A DNA stretch of 64,000 nt from JAVZJR01 sp037447235 (GTDB lineage: Archaea; Micrarchaeota; Micrarchaeia; Anstonellales; Bilamarchaeaceae), in contig JBBIHC010000004.1 in assembly GCA_037447235.1 (NCBI GenBank), positions 21,435-85,434 of the forward strand, in the 5' to 3' direction. The position numbers and the translations under genes are program-made. Position 1 is the first letter of the stretch. Each line of letters starts with the position of its first letter. This document shows positions 33,468 through 41,409 of the stretch, one piece after another. Under the pieces are notes generated by a model. That model did no database searches and was not told the DNA's origin. It saw only the letters and a program-made list of their open reading frames with translations.

Positions 33468-35162
33468 ATGATGGTTCCAAATCTTGATGAAATAATACGC
33501 AAACATGCGCTCAGAAACGCTTTTGACTACGGCAAAGCCAGCCCGGGGAGCGTTGCGGGAAAAACCATTGCCGAATTGCCGGAGGCAAAAAAGGACATGA
33601 AGAACACGATGAAAAAGGTCAAGGAGATAATAAACGAAATAAACTCAATGACTAAAGAGGGGATTGAACGGGAGATGGGAAAGTACGATTACGGGGCAAG
33701 GGAGGAGCAAAGGAAGGATATTGAAATTGAGGGCGCAGAAATGGGCAAAGTCATAACACGATACCCGCCTGAGCCAAACGGCTGGCCCCACATAGGACAT
33801 GCCAAGGCCTTTTGCCTCTCATGGAAAATCGCCAGGAAGTATAAGGGCAAAATCATATTGAGATGGGACGACACGAACCCTGAAGCCGAAAAGGCGGAAT
33901 ATGTTGAAGCGATAAGGGAAGGCATACGGTGGCTTGGGCTTGACTGGGACGAAGAGGAATACTGCAGCGATTACATCCCAAAGATGTATTCGCTCTGCGA
34001 ACAGCTCATCCGCCAAAAGGATGCTTATTTTTGCACGTGCACGCAGGAGCAGATATCGGAAGCCAGGCAAAACGCAAAAAGATGCGAATGCGGCTCGCGT
34101 TCGGTTGATGAAAATATGGCTGGCTGGAAAGGGATGCTTGACGGCAAGATAAATGAGGGCGAAGCCACAATCAGGCTGAAGGGCGATATGGCTTCGCTTA
34201 ACACCGTCATGAGGGATCCCACGCTATTCAGGATAATCACTGCCCCGCACTTCAGACAGGGAAAAAAATATCGCGTATGGCCGACTTATGATTTCCAGGG
34301 CCCGGTTATGGATTCCCTTCTCGGCATAACGCATCCAATACGCTCAAAGGAATATGAACTCAGGGACGAACTTTATGCGTACTTGTTAAAGAGGTTGAAT
34401 ATTTATGTCCCGAAAATAATATCCATCGCCCGTTTGTCAATAAAAAACGCTCCGGTAAGCAAGAGACTGCTCCGGCCGCTGGTCGAAAGCGGAAAGCTTT
34501 GGGGATGGGATGATCCGCGATTGCCGACACTTGCCGGCTTGAGGAGACGCGGCATACTCCCTGATGCAATAAAAAAATATGTACTTGCTGGCGGCATATC
34601 CAAAAGCGAGAGTGAGGGCGGATGGGAGATCCTGCTCGCCGAAAACAGAAAGCTGCTTGACCCAATATCAAGGCACTATTTCTTCGTGGCAGAGCCGGTT
34701 TTGATCATGGTTGACGGGCTCGGCAAAAGCGTTGAATTAAGGCACCACCCAAAAGAGAGCCTTGGCAGCAGGAAGATAACGCTTTGCGAAAGGGCATATG
34801 TCTCAAAAGATGATGCCGCGAAGTTCGCAGTCGGCGAAAGACTCAGGCTGAAGGACCTCGCGAACATAGAAATCCTGTCGCTTGAGCCGCTTCGCGCAAA
34901 AGTTGTCGGCGGGGAGCTTCCGCAGAAAAAAATACAGTGGGTAAGCGATATGGCAAAAGCAAAATGCGAAGTCGCTGTTCTTTCAGATTTGCTTGATGAC
35001 GGCGGGGAGTTCAACAAGAGCAGCCTTCGGCTTGTTGCAGGGTATTGCGAAAGCGGCTGTCTTTTGCTCAATGAAGGCGACACGATACAGTTTGAACGGT
35101 TCGGTTTCTGCAGGCTTGATAAAAAACGCGCGGACAACCTGTCATTCATATTGAGTTGTTGA
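33468..35162 (+). CDS. gltX: Glutamyl-tRNA synthetase (archaeal type)
   Basis: Class I synthetase charging tRNA-Glu and perhaps tRNA-Gln. N-terminal helical extension of about 90 residues, then PPEPNGWPHIGHAK with the HIGH signature, a zinc knuckle (CTC and CECGS), and GGISKSESEGGW in place of KMSKS. The C-terminal anticodon part is beta-barrel type as in archaea. Two adjacent ATGs (33468, 33471) follow GGTGAG; the second has better spacing. About 564 residues. Confidence 0.94.
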   Translation: MMVPNLDEIIRKHALRNAFDYGKASPGSVAGKTIAELPEAKKDMKNTMKKVKEIINEINSMTKEGIEREMGKYDYGAREEQRKDIEIEGAEMGKVITRYPPEPNGWPHIGHAKAFCLSWKIARKYKGKIILRWDDTNPEAEKAEYVEAIREGIRWLGLDWDEEEYCSDYIPKMYSLCEQLIRQKDAYFCTCTQEQISEARQNAKRCECGSRSVDENMAGWKGMLDGKINEGEATIRLKGDMASLNTVMRDPTLFRIITAPHFRQGKKYRVWPTYDFQGPVMDSLLGITHPIRSKEYELRDELYAYLLKRLNIYVPKIISIARLSIKNAPVSKRLLRPLVESGKLWGWDDPRLPTLAGLRRRGILPDAIKKYVLAGGISKSESEGGWEILLAENRKLLDPISRHYFFVAEPVLIMVDGLGKSVELRHHPKESLGSRKITLCERAYVSKDDAAKFAVGERLRLKDLANIEILSLEPLRAKVVGGELPQKKIQWVSDMAKAKCEVAVLSDLLDDGGEFNKSSLRLVAGYCESGCLLLNEGDTIQFERFGFCRLDKKRADNLSFILSC

Positions 35163-36211
35163 TGGTTTTTATGCTCTATGCAAGGACCGAAAAGCGCAAG
35201 GCAGACGATGCGATAAAAAAACTGGCCGGTATTGGCGCATACGCAAAAGGCTATCGCTCTTTTTCAGACGGCGATTTTGTTTTCATTCCAGTGACACACA
35301 AGCCAAGGGGAAAGTGGGACATAATAGAGATGAACGAGGAAAAAAAAGCAAAACCCAAAAACCTCAGGGAAGCGCTGGCCGAAAAGCTTGGGGAAAAGGC
35401 TGCTGCCGATGCGGTTTCGTCATTTGATATCATCGGCGATTTGGCGGTAATTGAGATTCCAGCGGAGTTAAAAAAGCATGAGCGCAAGATTGCAGAGAGC
35501 ATTATGGAGATTCACAAAAATGTGAAAACCGTTGCCAAAAAAGCCGGCTCGGTATGCGGCAGATACCGCGTTCGTCCGCTTAAGGTGATAGCCGGCGAAA
35601 AAAGAACGGCAACCGAATACAGGGAGCACGGCTGCAGGATGCGTCTTGATGCCGCCAAGGTTTATTTTTCCGTCAGGCTGAGCCACGAGAGAAAACGGAT
35701 CGCAGAACTGGTCGCTCCAAAAGAAAACATACTCGCTCTTTTTGCCGGTGTTGGCCCGTTTCCTCTTGTAATAGCAAAAAAGCACCCGGATGCGCGCATT
35801 GTTGCTGTTGAGTTGAACCCGGAAGCAGTAAAGTTTATGAATGAAAACATAAAGTTGAACAAGATAAAAAACATCACGGTCGAAAAGGGCGACGCGCGGA
35901 AAATAGTGATGAAAAAATACAGGCGCTTCGCGGACCGGATATTGATGCCGCTGCCAAGAAGCGCCGACAGATTTTTGGATGCTGCTTTCGCCGGGGCAAA
36001 AGACGGCTGCACCGTCCACATCTATTCATTCGGCACGGTTGAAGACCCCTACAGCGATATAGAGAAAAAAATCGCCGCGGAAGCAAGGAAAGCTGGCGCT
36101 GCCGTTAAGATAGCAAACAGGAGAATCGTAAGGCCGTTCGCGCCCGGCGTGGTACAGGTCGTTGTTGATTTCAGGGTTCGGGAACAAAAGCCGAAAAAAC
36201 AGGTACGCTAA
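35162..36211 (+). CDS. trm5: tRNA (guanine37-N1)-methyltransferase Trm5
   Basis: Makes m1G37, preventing frameshifts. The N-terminal domain leads to a Rossmann core: LFAGVGPFPLVIAKK (SAM motif I), IVAVELNPEAVKFMNENIKLN, and DRILMPLPRSADRF, where NLP is more usual than MPLP. 349 residues. The ATG at 35162 overlaps the gltX stop. The tRNA-Cys and tRNA-Ser genes here both have G37 after splicing, plausible substrates. Confidence 0.9.
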   Translation: MVFMLYARTEKRKADDAIKKLAGIGAYAKGYRSFSDGDFVFIPVTHKPRGKWDIIEMNEEKKAKPKNLREALAEKLGEKAAADAVSSFDIIGDLAVIEIPAELKKHERKIAESIMEIHKNVKTVAKKAGSVCGRYRVRPLKVIAGEKRTATEYREHGCRMRLDAAKVYFSVRLSHERKRIAELVAPKENILALFAGVGPFPLVIAKKHPDARIVAVELNPEAVKFMNENIKLNKIKNITVEKGDARKIVMKKYRRFADRILMPLPRSADRFLDAAFAGAKDGCTVHIYSFGTVEDPYSDIEKKIAAEARKAGAAVKIANRRIVRPFAPGVVQVVVDFRVREQKPKKQVR

Positions 36212-36212
36212 A

Positions 36213-36989
36213 CTACTCCAGCAGCTGGCAGATTTCGGTAAATATAAGCACTGCTTCCTTGAAAAAGTTATCGTCTGGGTTGTATATTCTTGCCACATCC
36301 GGCATCATGGTGCTCTTCACGTCTTTTATTATCCTTGGCTTGTTCTCCGCTGATGTAATGTAGGATATGATGCTGAGGGCGTTTTCCTTTTTCCATCCGA
36401 AAAAACCATAGTGCCCGACTTTTTTTATCAATAATTCCCTCATCAAAGGCTGCTGGAGGACGTTTTTTATAAAAAACAGGTCAAAGAGGTCCGTTCCTTT
36501 TATGGTATCTCTCATTGCCATCCGCCCAAGAGAAGCGATTATCTTATCCGTGTACAATTCGGCTGCACTTTCCACCAGAAGAGGATTAAATTCGCCTTTT
36601 GTTGCCGTTGCGTCAATGGAGATGTCGTTTCCGAGTTCTATGTTGACCACCAGGCTCCCGCCCTTTTCCCTTATCTTCACTCTCTCAATTGCCCGTATCA
36701 TCGAGGAGTTGCCTTTGCCATTCTTCTGGTATCTTGTCTCAAAATGCATGGAAAGGACTGCCATGATCTTTTCAATAATGCCGGTTATGCTGGTTTTCGG
36801 GTCCCTTACCGAGAAATCCAAATCCAAGGAGTATCTGGGCGAAGAGTATATGAAATGCAGTGCGCCTCCGCCGTGCAAAACGATGTTTTCCGTGAGGCAC
36901 TTTTCCTTTGCTATTGCATGAAGCGCTTTTCTGCACAAGACTTCTTTTTCCTTTAGCGCTTTTGGAAGCATGTTTTTTGCTGGAGACAT
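36213..36989 (-). CDS. AbiEii/AbiGii-type nucleotidyltransferase, orphan
   Basis: 258 residues, DNA-polymerase-beta-like fold: HGGGALHFIY, then YSLDLDFSV, the GG and S-x-D-x-D core of nucleotidyltransferase toxins. In bacteria such proteins pair with an AbiEi antitoxin and modify tRNA or other targets. No AbiEi-like winged-helix gene is next to it, so it may be a toxin without partner or a housekeeping transferase. A TATA-like TTTATAAATG lies about 28 bases upstream of the ATG at 36989. Confidence 0.8.
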   Translation of the reverse strand: MSPAKNMLPKALKEKEVLCRKALHAIAKEKCLTENIVLHGGGALHFIYSSPRYSLDLDFSVRDPKTSITGIIEKIMAVLSMHFETRYQKNGKGNSSMIRAIERVKIREKGGSLVVNIELGNDISIDATATKGEFNPLLVESAAELYTDKIIASLGRMAMRDTIKGTDLFDLFFIKNVLQQPLMRELLIKKVGHYGFFGWKKENALSIISYITSAENKPRIIKDVKSTMMPDVARIYNPDDNFFKEAVLIFTEICQLLE

Positions 36990-37049
36990 AAATATATTAT
37001 ATAACATTACATTTATAAACTCTTTCTATAACTATTTTTGGATGCCCCT

Positions 37050-38501
37050 TCAGCGCAATTCCGACTTCAGAACTTCCTCTGGAATCGGACCTTCCGGCAA
37101 TGCGCCGCCGGCAGGCTTGGCGTCAGGCTTTTTTTCTGCCGCAACCCCGGCAGGAATGTCCCTGACGTGCGTTTCTTCATATGGACCCCATCCGGCCGCA
37201 GCCTCCTGCTCCGCCACTGCTTCTGAAGAAATGAAATTATCCGCAATGATGCCAAAAAGCCAGAATTTTATTTCGTTGAAGAATCCATTGCCCCTGATCC
37301 TCACCCTTTTGTCCTTAAATGCCGTTATCGGGCTCAGCGTTCCTTTTTCTATCGCGTCTAAAGTGAAGCCATCGGTCTCTACTGTCGCTGTAGGGTCGCT
37401 GATGGCGCCGCCGCCCACTTCGTACAGCTCCCCTTTATTTATCAGAAGATGATGGTTGTTTTTTCCAGCCACGATCAAGTTTATCCTTTCATCAGCCAGA
37501 AATTCCCGCAGCATCGGAATCCGCGCCAGGCCCTCGTCATAAAAATCCCTTATTTTTTGCACATTGGCCTGCCTTGTGTGGTCATCCACGACGATGCTTC
37601 GTATTTTGCTGCCCACATATTCCGGTTCCTCCACCACCACCTGAGTTACGCAATCCCAGCAGCCGGTTTTGTAATTGTAATAGCATTTTGCACCCGGGCC
37701 GCATCCAGCCTGGCAGGTTTCCTGGCTGCCATATTCCCCGTTTTCAGGGAAGCATACTTTTCCATAACACTGGCAGCAGACGGGACAGCAGTACTGGTCG
37801 CCCTGGCAGCCGCCTGCCATCGGGTCGCATTGCTCGTTCTTGTTTGTGTCTATAATGCCGTTTCCGCAGCAGCATCTGTCAGGGCAGGCGTTAAGCCCGC
37901 ATATCTCTTCAACAGCTTCGTTTATGTTGGCCTGCGTCGGGCTGGAATTAGGCCCGCTTGTATTGCACATAAGGCCGCCGTCGCAGTCCTCCAGGCCCAT
38001 CATATGGCCCGCCTCATGGGCGAAATCCTTGTAATGCTCCTCCTGCGGATTGGCGGGATCAACAGGCCTGCTCATTATGTCCGACCACCATCCTTTCTGG
38101 CTGTTCCCGCCATTGCCCGTGGCTATGCCGTACATATACCCTATGTAAAATGTCGCGCCGGTCCAGTTCGTCTGGTTTCTTGGCGGATCGTTGTTGTAGT
38201 TGGTAACCGCGATGCAGTGGTACCCTGCCGGCGGATTGTTGATGCAGTCCGCAGTCTTGATAACCTCAACATTGAAGCCTACCGGGCATTTGCAGTCGCC
38301 GTAGCTCTGCCCGTTCGGGCCGTTCCATATGTTCTCAATTTCGCTCTTTGCTCTATTGATATAAGTGTCGTCAGTGCCGGAAAATGCTATCTTCATCGTA
38401 ATCGTTATCCTGCAGTCCTTAACCTCGCAGGTTGTGCTTCCGGAAGAAAAAGAAGACAATAAAAGAAGCAGCAACACAAAAAAGAACAACCTGCTTTGCA
38501 T
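37050..38501 (-). CDS. Secreted metzincin-type metalloprotease with SCP2-like C-terminal domain
   Basis: About 483 residues. A signal peptide (MQSRLFFFVLLLLLLSSF) precedes a catalytic domain with HEAGHMMGLED, the HExxHxxGxxH/D zinc motif, and the Met-turn GGLMCN soon after. A Cys-rich segment (about 200-290) with many CC pairs follows, then a domain at about 310-430 whose VETDGFTLDAIEKG and AFKDKRVRIRGNG resemble the SCP2 sterol-carrier fold. The C-terminus is Pro/Ala/Lys-rich. Domain assignments outside the zinc motif are by resemblance. A TATA-like TAATAAAAGC is about 25 bases upstream. Confidence 0.75.
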   Translation of the reverse strand: MQSRLFFFVLLLLLLSSFSSGSTTCEVKDCRITITMKIAFSGTDDTYINRAKSEIENIWNGPNGQSYGDCKCPVGFNVEVIKTADCINNPPAGYHCIAVTNYNNDPPRNQTNWTGATFYIGYMYGIATGNGGNSQKGWWSDIMSRPVDPANPQEEHYKDFAHEAGHMMGLEDCDGGLMCNTSGPNSSPTQANINEAVEEICGLNACPDRCCCGNGIIDTNKNEQCDPMAGGCQGDQYCCPVCCQCYGKVCFPENGEYGSQETCQAGCGPGAKCYYNYKTGCWDCVTQVVVEEPEYVGSKIRSIVVDDHTRQANVQKIRDFYDEGLARIPMLREFLADERINLIVAGKNNHHLLINKGELYEVGGGAISDPTATVETDGFTLDAIEKGTLSPITAFKDKRVRIRGNGFFNEIKFWLFGIIADNFISSEAVAEQEAAAGWGPYEETHVRDIPAGVAAEKKPDAKPAGGALPEGPIPEEVLKSELR

Positions 38502-38560
38502 GCTTGTGCTTGTCAAGAAAAGCTTTTATTACTGCGCCTTGGCCCGGCAGGCGCCCGGGA

Positions 38561-39109
38561 TCAGACTTTTTCAAAGGAGACTACTTCGTCGAGGCTCTTT
38601 TTCCTGTTTATTGAGTGGGTTATGCCCTTGATCAGCGGTTCTATGACTTTTTGCCCTGCCTCGTAGCCGACGGATATGACCACTACCGGTATGTATTGGT
38701 CCGGTATCCCGAGGCCCTCTTTTAATCTTTGCTCATTGAATCCGATGGTAACGCACGTTCCCAAACCGAGCGCCGTTGCTGCGATCAGCATATTTTCAAC
38801 CGCAAGGCCAAGATCGAACAGATATGTTCTCTGTTCCTCCCTTCCGTAAAATGATTTCCTGTCTGCCAGCGCAACGATTATCGCTGGTGCCGCGCCCATC
38901 CATTTGTTAACGACAAGGTTCGCAGCCAAAACCTTTTTCCTGTTTTCCTCGTCCCGGACAACAAGAAAATGCCATGGCTGGCGGTTCATGCCTGATGGTG
39001 CTGAGATTGCCGCTTCCAGAATCTTGGTTAGCTTTTCGTGTTCTACTTTCTTGTCCGGGGCGTAGTCGCGTACTGAGCGCCTTCTTTTTATTGCCTCGAG
39101 TGCATCCAT
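38561..39109 (-). CDS. Nitroreductase family FMN oxidoreductase
   Basis: 182 residues. RRRSVRDYAPD at the N-terminus is the FMN-binding signature, AAISAPSGMNRQPWHF follows, and AATALGLGTCVTIGF is the second FMN segment. Reduces quinones, nitro compounds or related substrates with NAD(P)H. The ATG at 39109 sits about 26 bases from a TATA-like GTTTAAAAATAC, so probably leaderless. Confidence 0.92.
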   Translation of the reverse strand: MDALEAIKRRRSVRDYAPDKKVEHEKLTKILEAAISAPSGMNRQPWHFLVVRDEENRKKVLAANLVVNKWMGAAPAIIVALADRKSFYGREEQRTYLFDLGLAVENMLIAATALGLGTCVTIGFNEQRLKEGLGIPDQYIPVVVISVGYEAGQKVIEPLIKGITHSINRKKSLDEVVSFEKV

Positions 39110-39164
39110 ACTAGGCACTTTTTTAGAATGTATTTTTAAACATTATTTTCTAATTCTGACATAT

Positions 39165-39190
39165 TATTAGAAAATCTAAAATGTTGATAG
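39165..39190 (+). repeat. Direct repeat copy A flanking the zinc-ribbon gene
   Basis: A 26-bp element with core GAAAATCTAAAAT, repeated with about four differences at 39585-39610. The 13-base core recurs at 40530-40542, partly in the end of the GNAT gene. Confidence 0.6.
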
Positions 39191-39303
39191 CAATTTTAAA
39201 GAAAACATAGAAAGGTATTTAAATATAAAACTACGGAATAAATACAGAGCCCATGCGAATTATCCCTGAATTTTTCGTTGGGCAGTATGAAATAGGTGAA
39301 AAA

Positions 39304-39465
39304 ATGAGTGATGAAGAGGAAGGCAGCGGATTCGGCTCTGAAAGGCCGATGTACGATGCAGTCTGCTCAAAATGCGGGCAGCCGTGCAAGGTTCCGTTTA
39401 AGCCTGCGGAAGGAAGACCGGTTTATTGCAGGAACTGTTATAAACCGCGAAGACCAAGATACTAG
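39304..39465 (+). CDS. Small CxxC-x17-CxxC type zinc-ribbon protein
   Basis: 53 residues. An acidic Ser/Gly-rich start is followed by YDAVCSKCG, CKVPFKP, a spacer, and YCRNCYKPRRPRY: a treble-clef-like CxxC pair ribbon with a basic tail, common in DPANN-type genomes, probably nucleic-acid binding. GGTGAAAAA precedes the ATG at 39304. An upstream in-frame ATG at 39253 lies at TATA distance from TATTTAAATATA and would give a 70-residue leaderless form. Confidence 0.75.
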   Translation: MSDEEEGSGFGSERPMYDAVCSKCGQPCKVPFKPAEGRPVYCRNCYKPRRPRY

Positions 39466-39584
39466 AACCCTATTTATCATAAAATAGAATTGTCTAGTGC
39501 ATAATTTTTTGTTTTTTATTTTGTTTTTTATTTTATGTCGTTTGATCATCACATTTTCTTGGAGTATTGCTTTATCTTATAATA

Positions 39585-39610
39585 TATTGGAAAATCTAAA
39601 ATAATAATAG
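39585..39610 (+). repeat. Direct repeat copy B
   Basis: Second copy of the 39165-39190 element; the pair brackets the zinc-ribbon gene. Confidence 0.6.
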
Positions 39611-39955
39611 AACAAGTTAATTTAAATTACTTATAAAGTAAACCAAATTTTCCTATTAAGGTTATTTGTTTTTTATTTACTTTTTTAGTAAACCAATTTT
39701 CCCGGACATTATCTGGATTTTGCATATATGGTTTACTATAACAATATGATTTGGAAAATTTGGAAAACAGAATATCGGTTATTTGCTGAACACAGGAGAA
39801 AAAAAGGCAAAATGGAATTAAAAAGATATTTTATACACCATGTAAGTAAACTAAGCACATACAAAAAAGGTGCTTGTGTGTTTTCTGTTTACTTTTAAAG
39901 TAACTGTTCTGCTGCGCCAGATTATTCTGTGGTATTTTCTGAAAATTCTTTTTGT

Positions 39956-40005
39956 TTTTTTAGCCAAGATAGGGCAGCATCCGCGGCCCAAGATTGGCTA
40001 AAAAA
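39956..40005. terminator. Long hairpin, possible bidirectional terminator or small RNA
   Basis: Perfect 12-bp arms TTTTTTAGCCAA (39956-39967) and TTGGCTAAAAAA (39994-40005), with an inner GGGC/GCCC stem (39972-39975, 39986-39989) closing a short loop. The T/A-rich arm ends give a U-run on either strand. Lies between the zinc-ribbon and GNAT genes. Confidence 0.45.
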
Positions 40006-40077
40006 TGAAAAACAATGGATTCAACGACGATAAACCAACAAAAGAGGATTTATTTATTTTTCGCGTGAAAAAATTTT

Positions 40078-40539
40078 ATGAGAATCAGGAAGGCAACCAG
40101 CAAAGATTTGGATGCGCTTGTCAGATTGTCCGACCGGCTTATGCTTGATCACAAAAAACGATTCAGCTATCAGTTGGCAAAAGACTTTCATGCTCCAAAA
40201 GTAAAATATTTTAAATCTTTGATAACAAAGCGAAACGCAGTATTTTTTGTTGCTGAAGAAGACAGCCAAATGGTCGGATTCGTTTTAGGAAAGGAAAAAA
40301 CAGACCCGCCGGTCTATGCGCAAACAAGGATAGGGTATGCCGGGGATTTTTATGTCTTGCCCGCATATCGCAATAAAGCCATCGGAAGGAAACTTTTTGC
40401 GGCATTGAAAGATTGGTTCAAGAAAAAGAAATATAAAAAAATAGAAATCGCATTTGATTCAAAAAACATAAAAGCAAAAAAATTATACCGGAATTTGGGC
40501 TTCCGCCCATACAAGGAACTTTGGCGAATGAAAATCTAA
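40078..40539 (+). CDS. GNAT family N-acetyltransferase
   Basis: 153 residues. IRKATSKDLDALVRL at the N-terminus, FVAEEDSQMVGFVLG as the central strand pair, FYVLPAYRNKAIGRKL as the acetyl-CoA binding motif A, and KKLYRNLGFRPYKELWRMKI as motif B. Resembles RimI-like enzymes acetylating protein N-termini or small amines. Start is the first ATG, with GCGTGA upstream. AT-rich codon use matches the surrounding accessory stretch. Confidence 0.88.
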   Translation: MRIRKATSKDLDALVRLSDRLMLDHKKRFSYQLAKDFHAPKVKYFKSLITKRNAVFFVAEEDSQMVGFVLGKEKTDPPVYAQTRIGYAGDFYVLPAYRNKAIGRKLFAALKDWFKKKKYKKIEIAFDSKNIKAKKLYRNLGFRPYKELWRMKI

Positions 40540-40598
40540 AATGATTTGGGAATTTCTAAAATTATTCTGCAAAAAACAAAAAAACAAAATAAAATAAG

Positions 40599-40886
40599 CT
40601 AGATCTTCTCAATCGTGCCGTTTTTTCCAGGCGAAAGCTTCAATTCGCCCTTGAATTCAGAAACCCAGCCGTTTGTTATTCTGACCCTGTCGCCTTGCGC
40701 GAAAGAACTGGCATGCTCGTTCCACAATGCGATTTTTATTTCCCCGCTATCATCCTTAAGCTTCCCATTTGCAACGGTAAGCGTCTTGCCAAATTTTGTC
40801 TGTATCTCCTTTGGCTCTTCCAACTCAACTATTTCGCCTTCAACGGAACCTTCGCAAGCTCCCTGGCGAAGCTCTGATATTTTCAT
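40599..40886 (-). CDS. Single OB-fold nucleic-acid binding protein (RPA/SOSS-like)
   Basis: 95 residues. MKISELRQGACEGSVEGEIVEL opens an OB fold of the RPA/aspartyl-tRNA synthetase type, with LKDDSGEIKIALWNEHAS, the usual strand-2/3 signature, and RVRITNGWVSEFKGELKL. Likely binds single-stranded DNA. Ribosome binding site GGTGGAA precedes the ATG. A TATA-like ATATAAAAA (40923-40934) serves it. Confidence 0.85.
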   Translation of the reverse strand: MKISELRQGACEGSVEGEIVELEEPKEIQTKFGKTLTVANGKLKDDSGEIKIALWNEHASSFAQGDRVRITNGWVSEFKGELKLSPGKNGTIEKI

Positions 40887-40922
40887 ATTTCCACCTTCGT
40901 ATTATGCAGTTTAGAATAGACA

Positions 40923-40934
40923 CATATAAAAAGC
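40923..40934 (-). promoter_or_regulatory. TATA box for the OB-fold gene
   Basis: TTTTTATAT on the minus strand about 40 bases before the start codon, leaving a short leader that carries GGTGGAA. Confidence 0.5.
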
Positions 40935-40992
40935 AATACGTTTGCGAAAACTGCTGAGAGAGAAGCCAAGAAAACAGCAAGAATAACTAAAA

Positions 40993-41247
40993 GCGGGCTT
41001 TCCGGATTGCCGGCGTACAAAAACACAGAGCCTTTGCCATCAGCTCCGCCCTGTTGTCTGCAAGCACGGAAACTAATATTTAGGGCTGCTCCTTCCGGCC
41101 TGACCCGTTTCATATTAATTACCGCCACGCAGGACAGGGCATCCGCGCCTAAGACAAAAGATATGTTCCTGCACAGCGACGCACCGGACATTCGGTCCGT
41201 CTAAGGGGATTTACGGAGCAGGGACCCCTGGCCCCAACCTAGCCCGC
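40993..41247 (-). ncRNA. SRP RNA (7S RNA)
   Basis: Read on the minus strand. The ends pair as GCGGGCT (41241-41247) and AGCCCGC (40993-40999), like SRP helix 1, followed by TTTT. The 5' domain begins GGGCTAGGTTGGGG, as in archaeal 7S RNA Alu domains. The S domain holds GGGTCAGGCCGGAAGGAGCAG, the universal helix 8 with GGAA tetraloop that binds SRP54. About 255 nt, shorter than the roughly 300 nt usual in archaea. Confidence 0.92.
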
Positions 41248-41268
41248 AATTAAATAAAGGCATCGGTC

Positions 41269-41283
41269 ATTTTTTAATCTAAC
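41269..41283 (-). promoter_or_regulatory. TATA box of the SRP RNA gene
   Basis: GATTAAAAAATGA on the minus strand, centred about 28 bases before the inferred RNA 5' end. Confidence 0.6.
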
Positions 41284-41409
41284 GTTTTAACCTGATTTTG
41301 CCGCCTGAGCGCGTCTTCGTTAATCAGAAGACAGAATAGGTTGGTTCGCATACATAAAAAAAACTAAAATAGAAACATTTAAAATCATAAACTGCCAAAA
41401 TATAGTTAT

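Larger units (their letters stand above)
39466..40077. repeat. AT-rich, gene-free stretch with AGTAAACC/GGTTTACT repeats
   Basis: No open frame with family resemblance. It holds AGTAAACCAAATTTTCC (39637-39653), AGTAAACCAATTTTCC (39687-39702), the inverted GGTTTACT (39730-39737), a tandem TTTGGAAAA pair (39750-39767), and a nested palindrome AAGTAAAC (39844-39851)/GTTTACTT (39887-39894) around AAGCAC/GTGCTT. The second 26-bp direct repeat is at 39585-39610. Such clustered motifs fit a regulatory array, an origin-like unwinding region or a former element; none can be proven here. Confidence 0.55.

Noticed and set aside
40005..40143. Small frame starting ATGAAAAACAATGG
   Set aside because: Runs out of frame into the GNAT gene and has no ribosome binding site.
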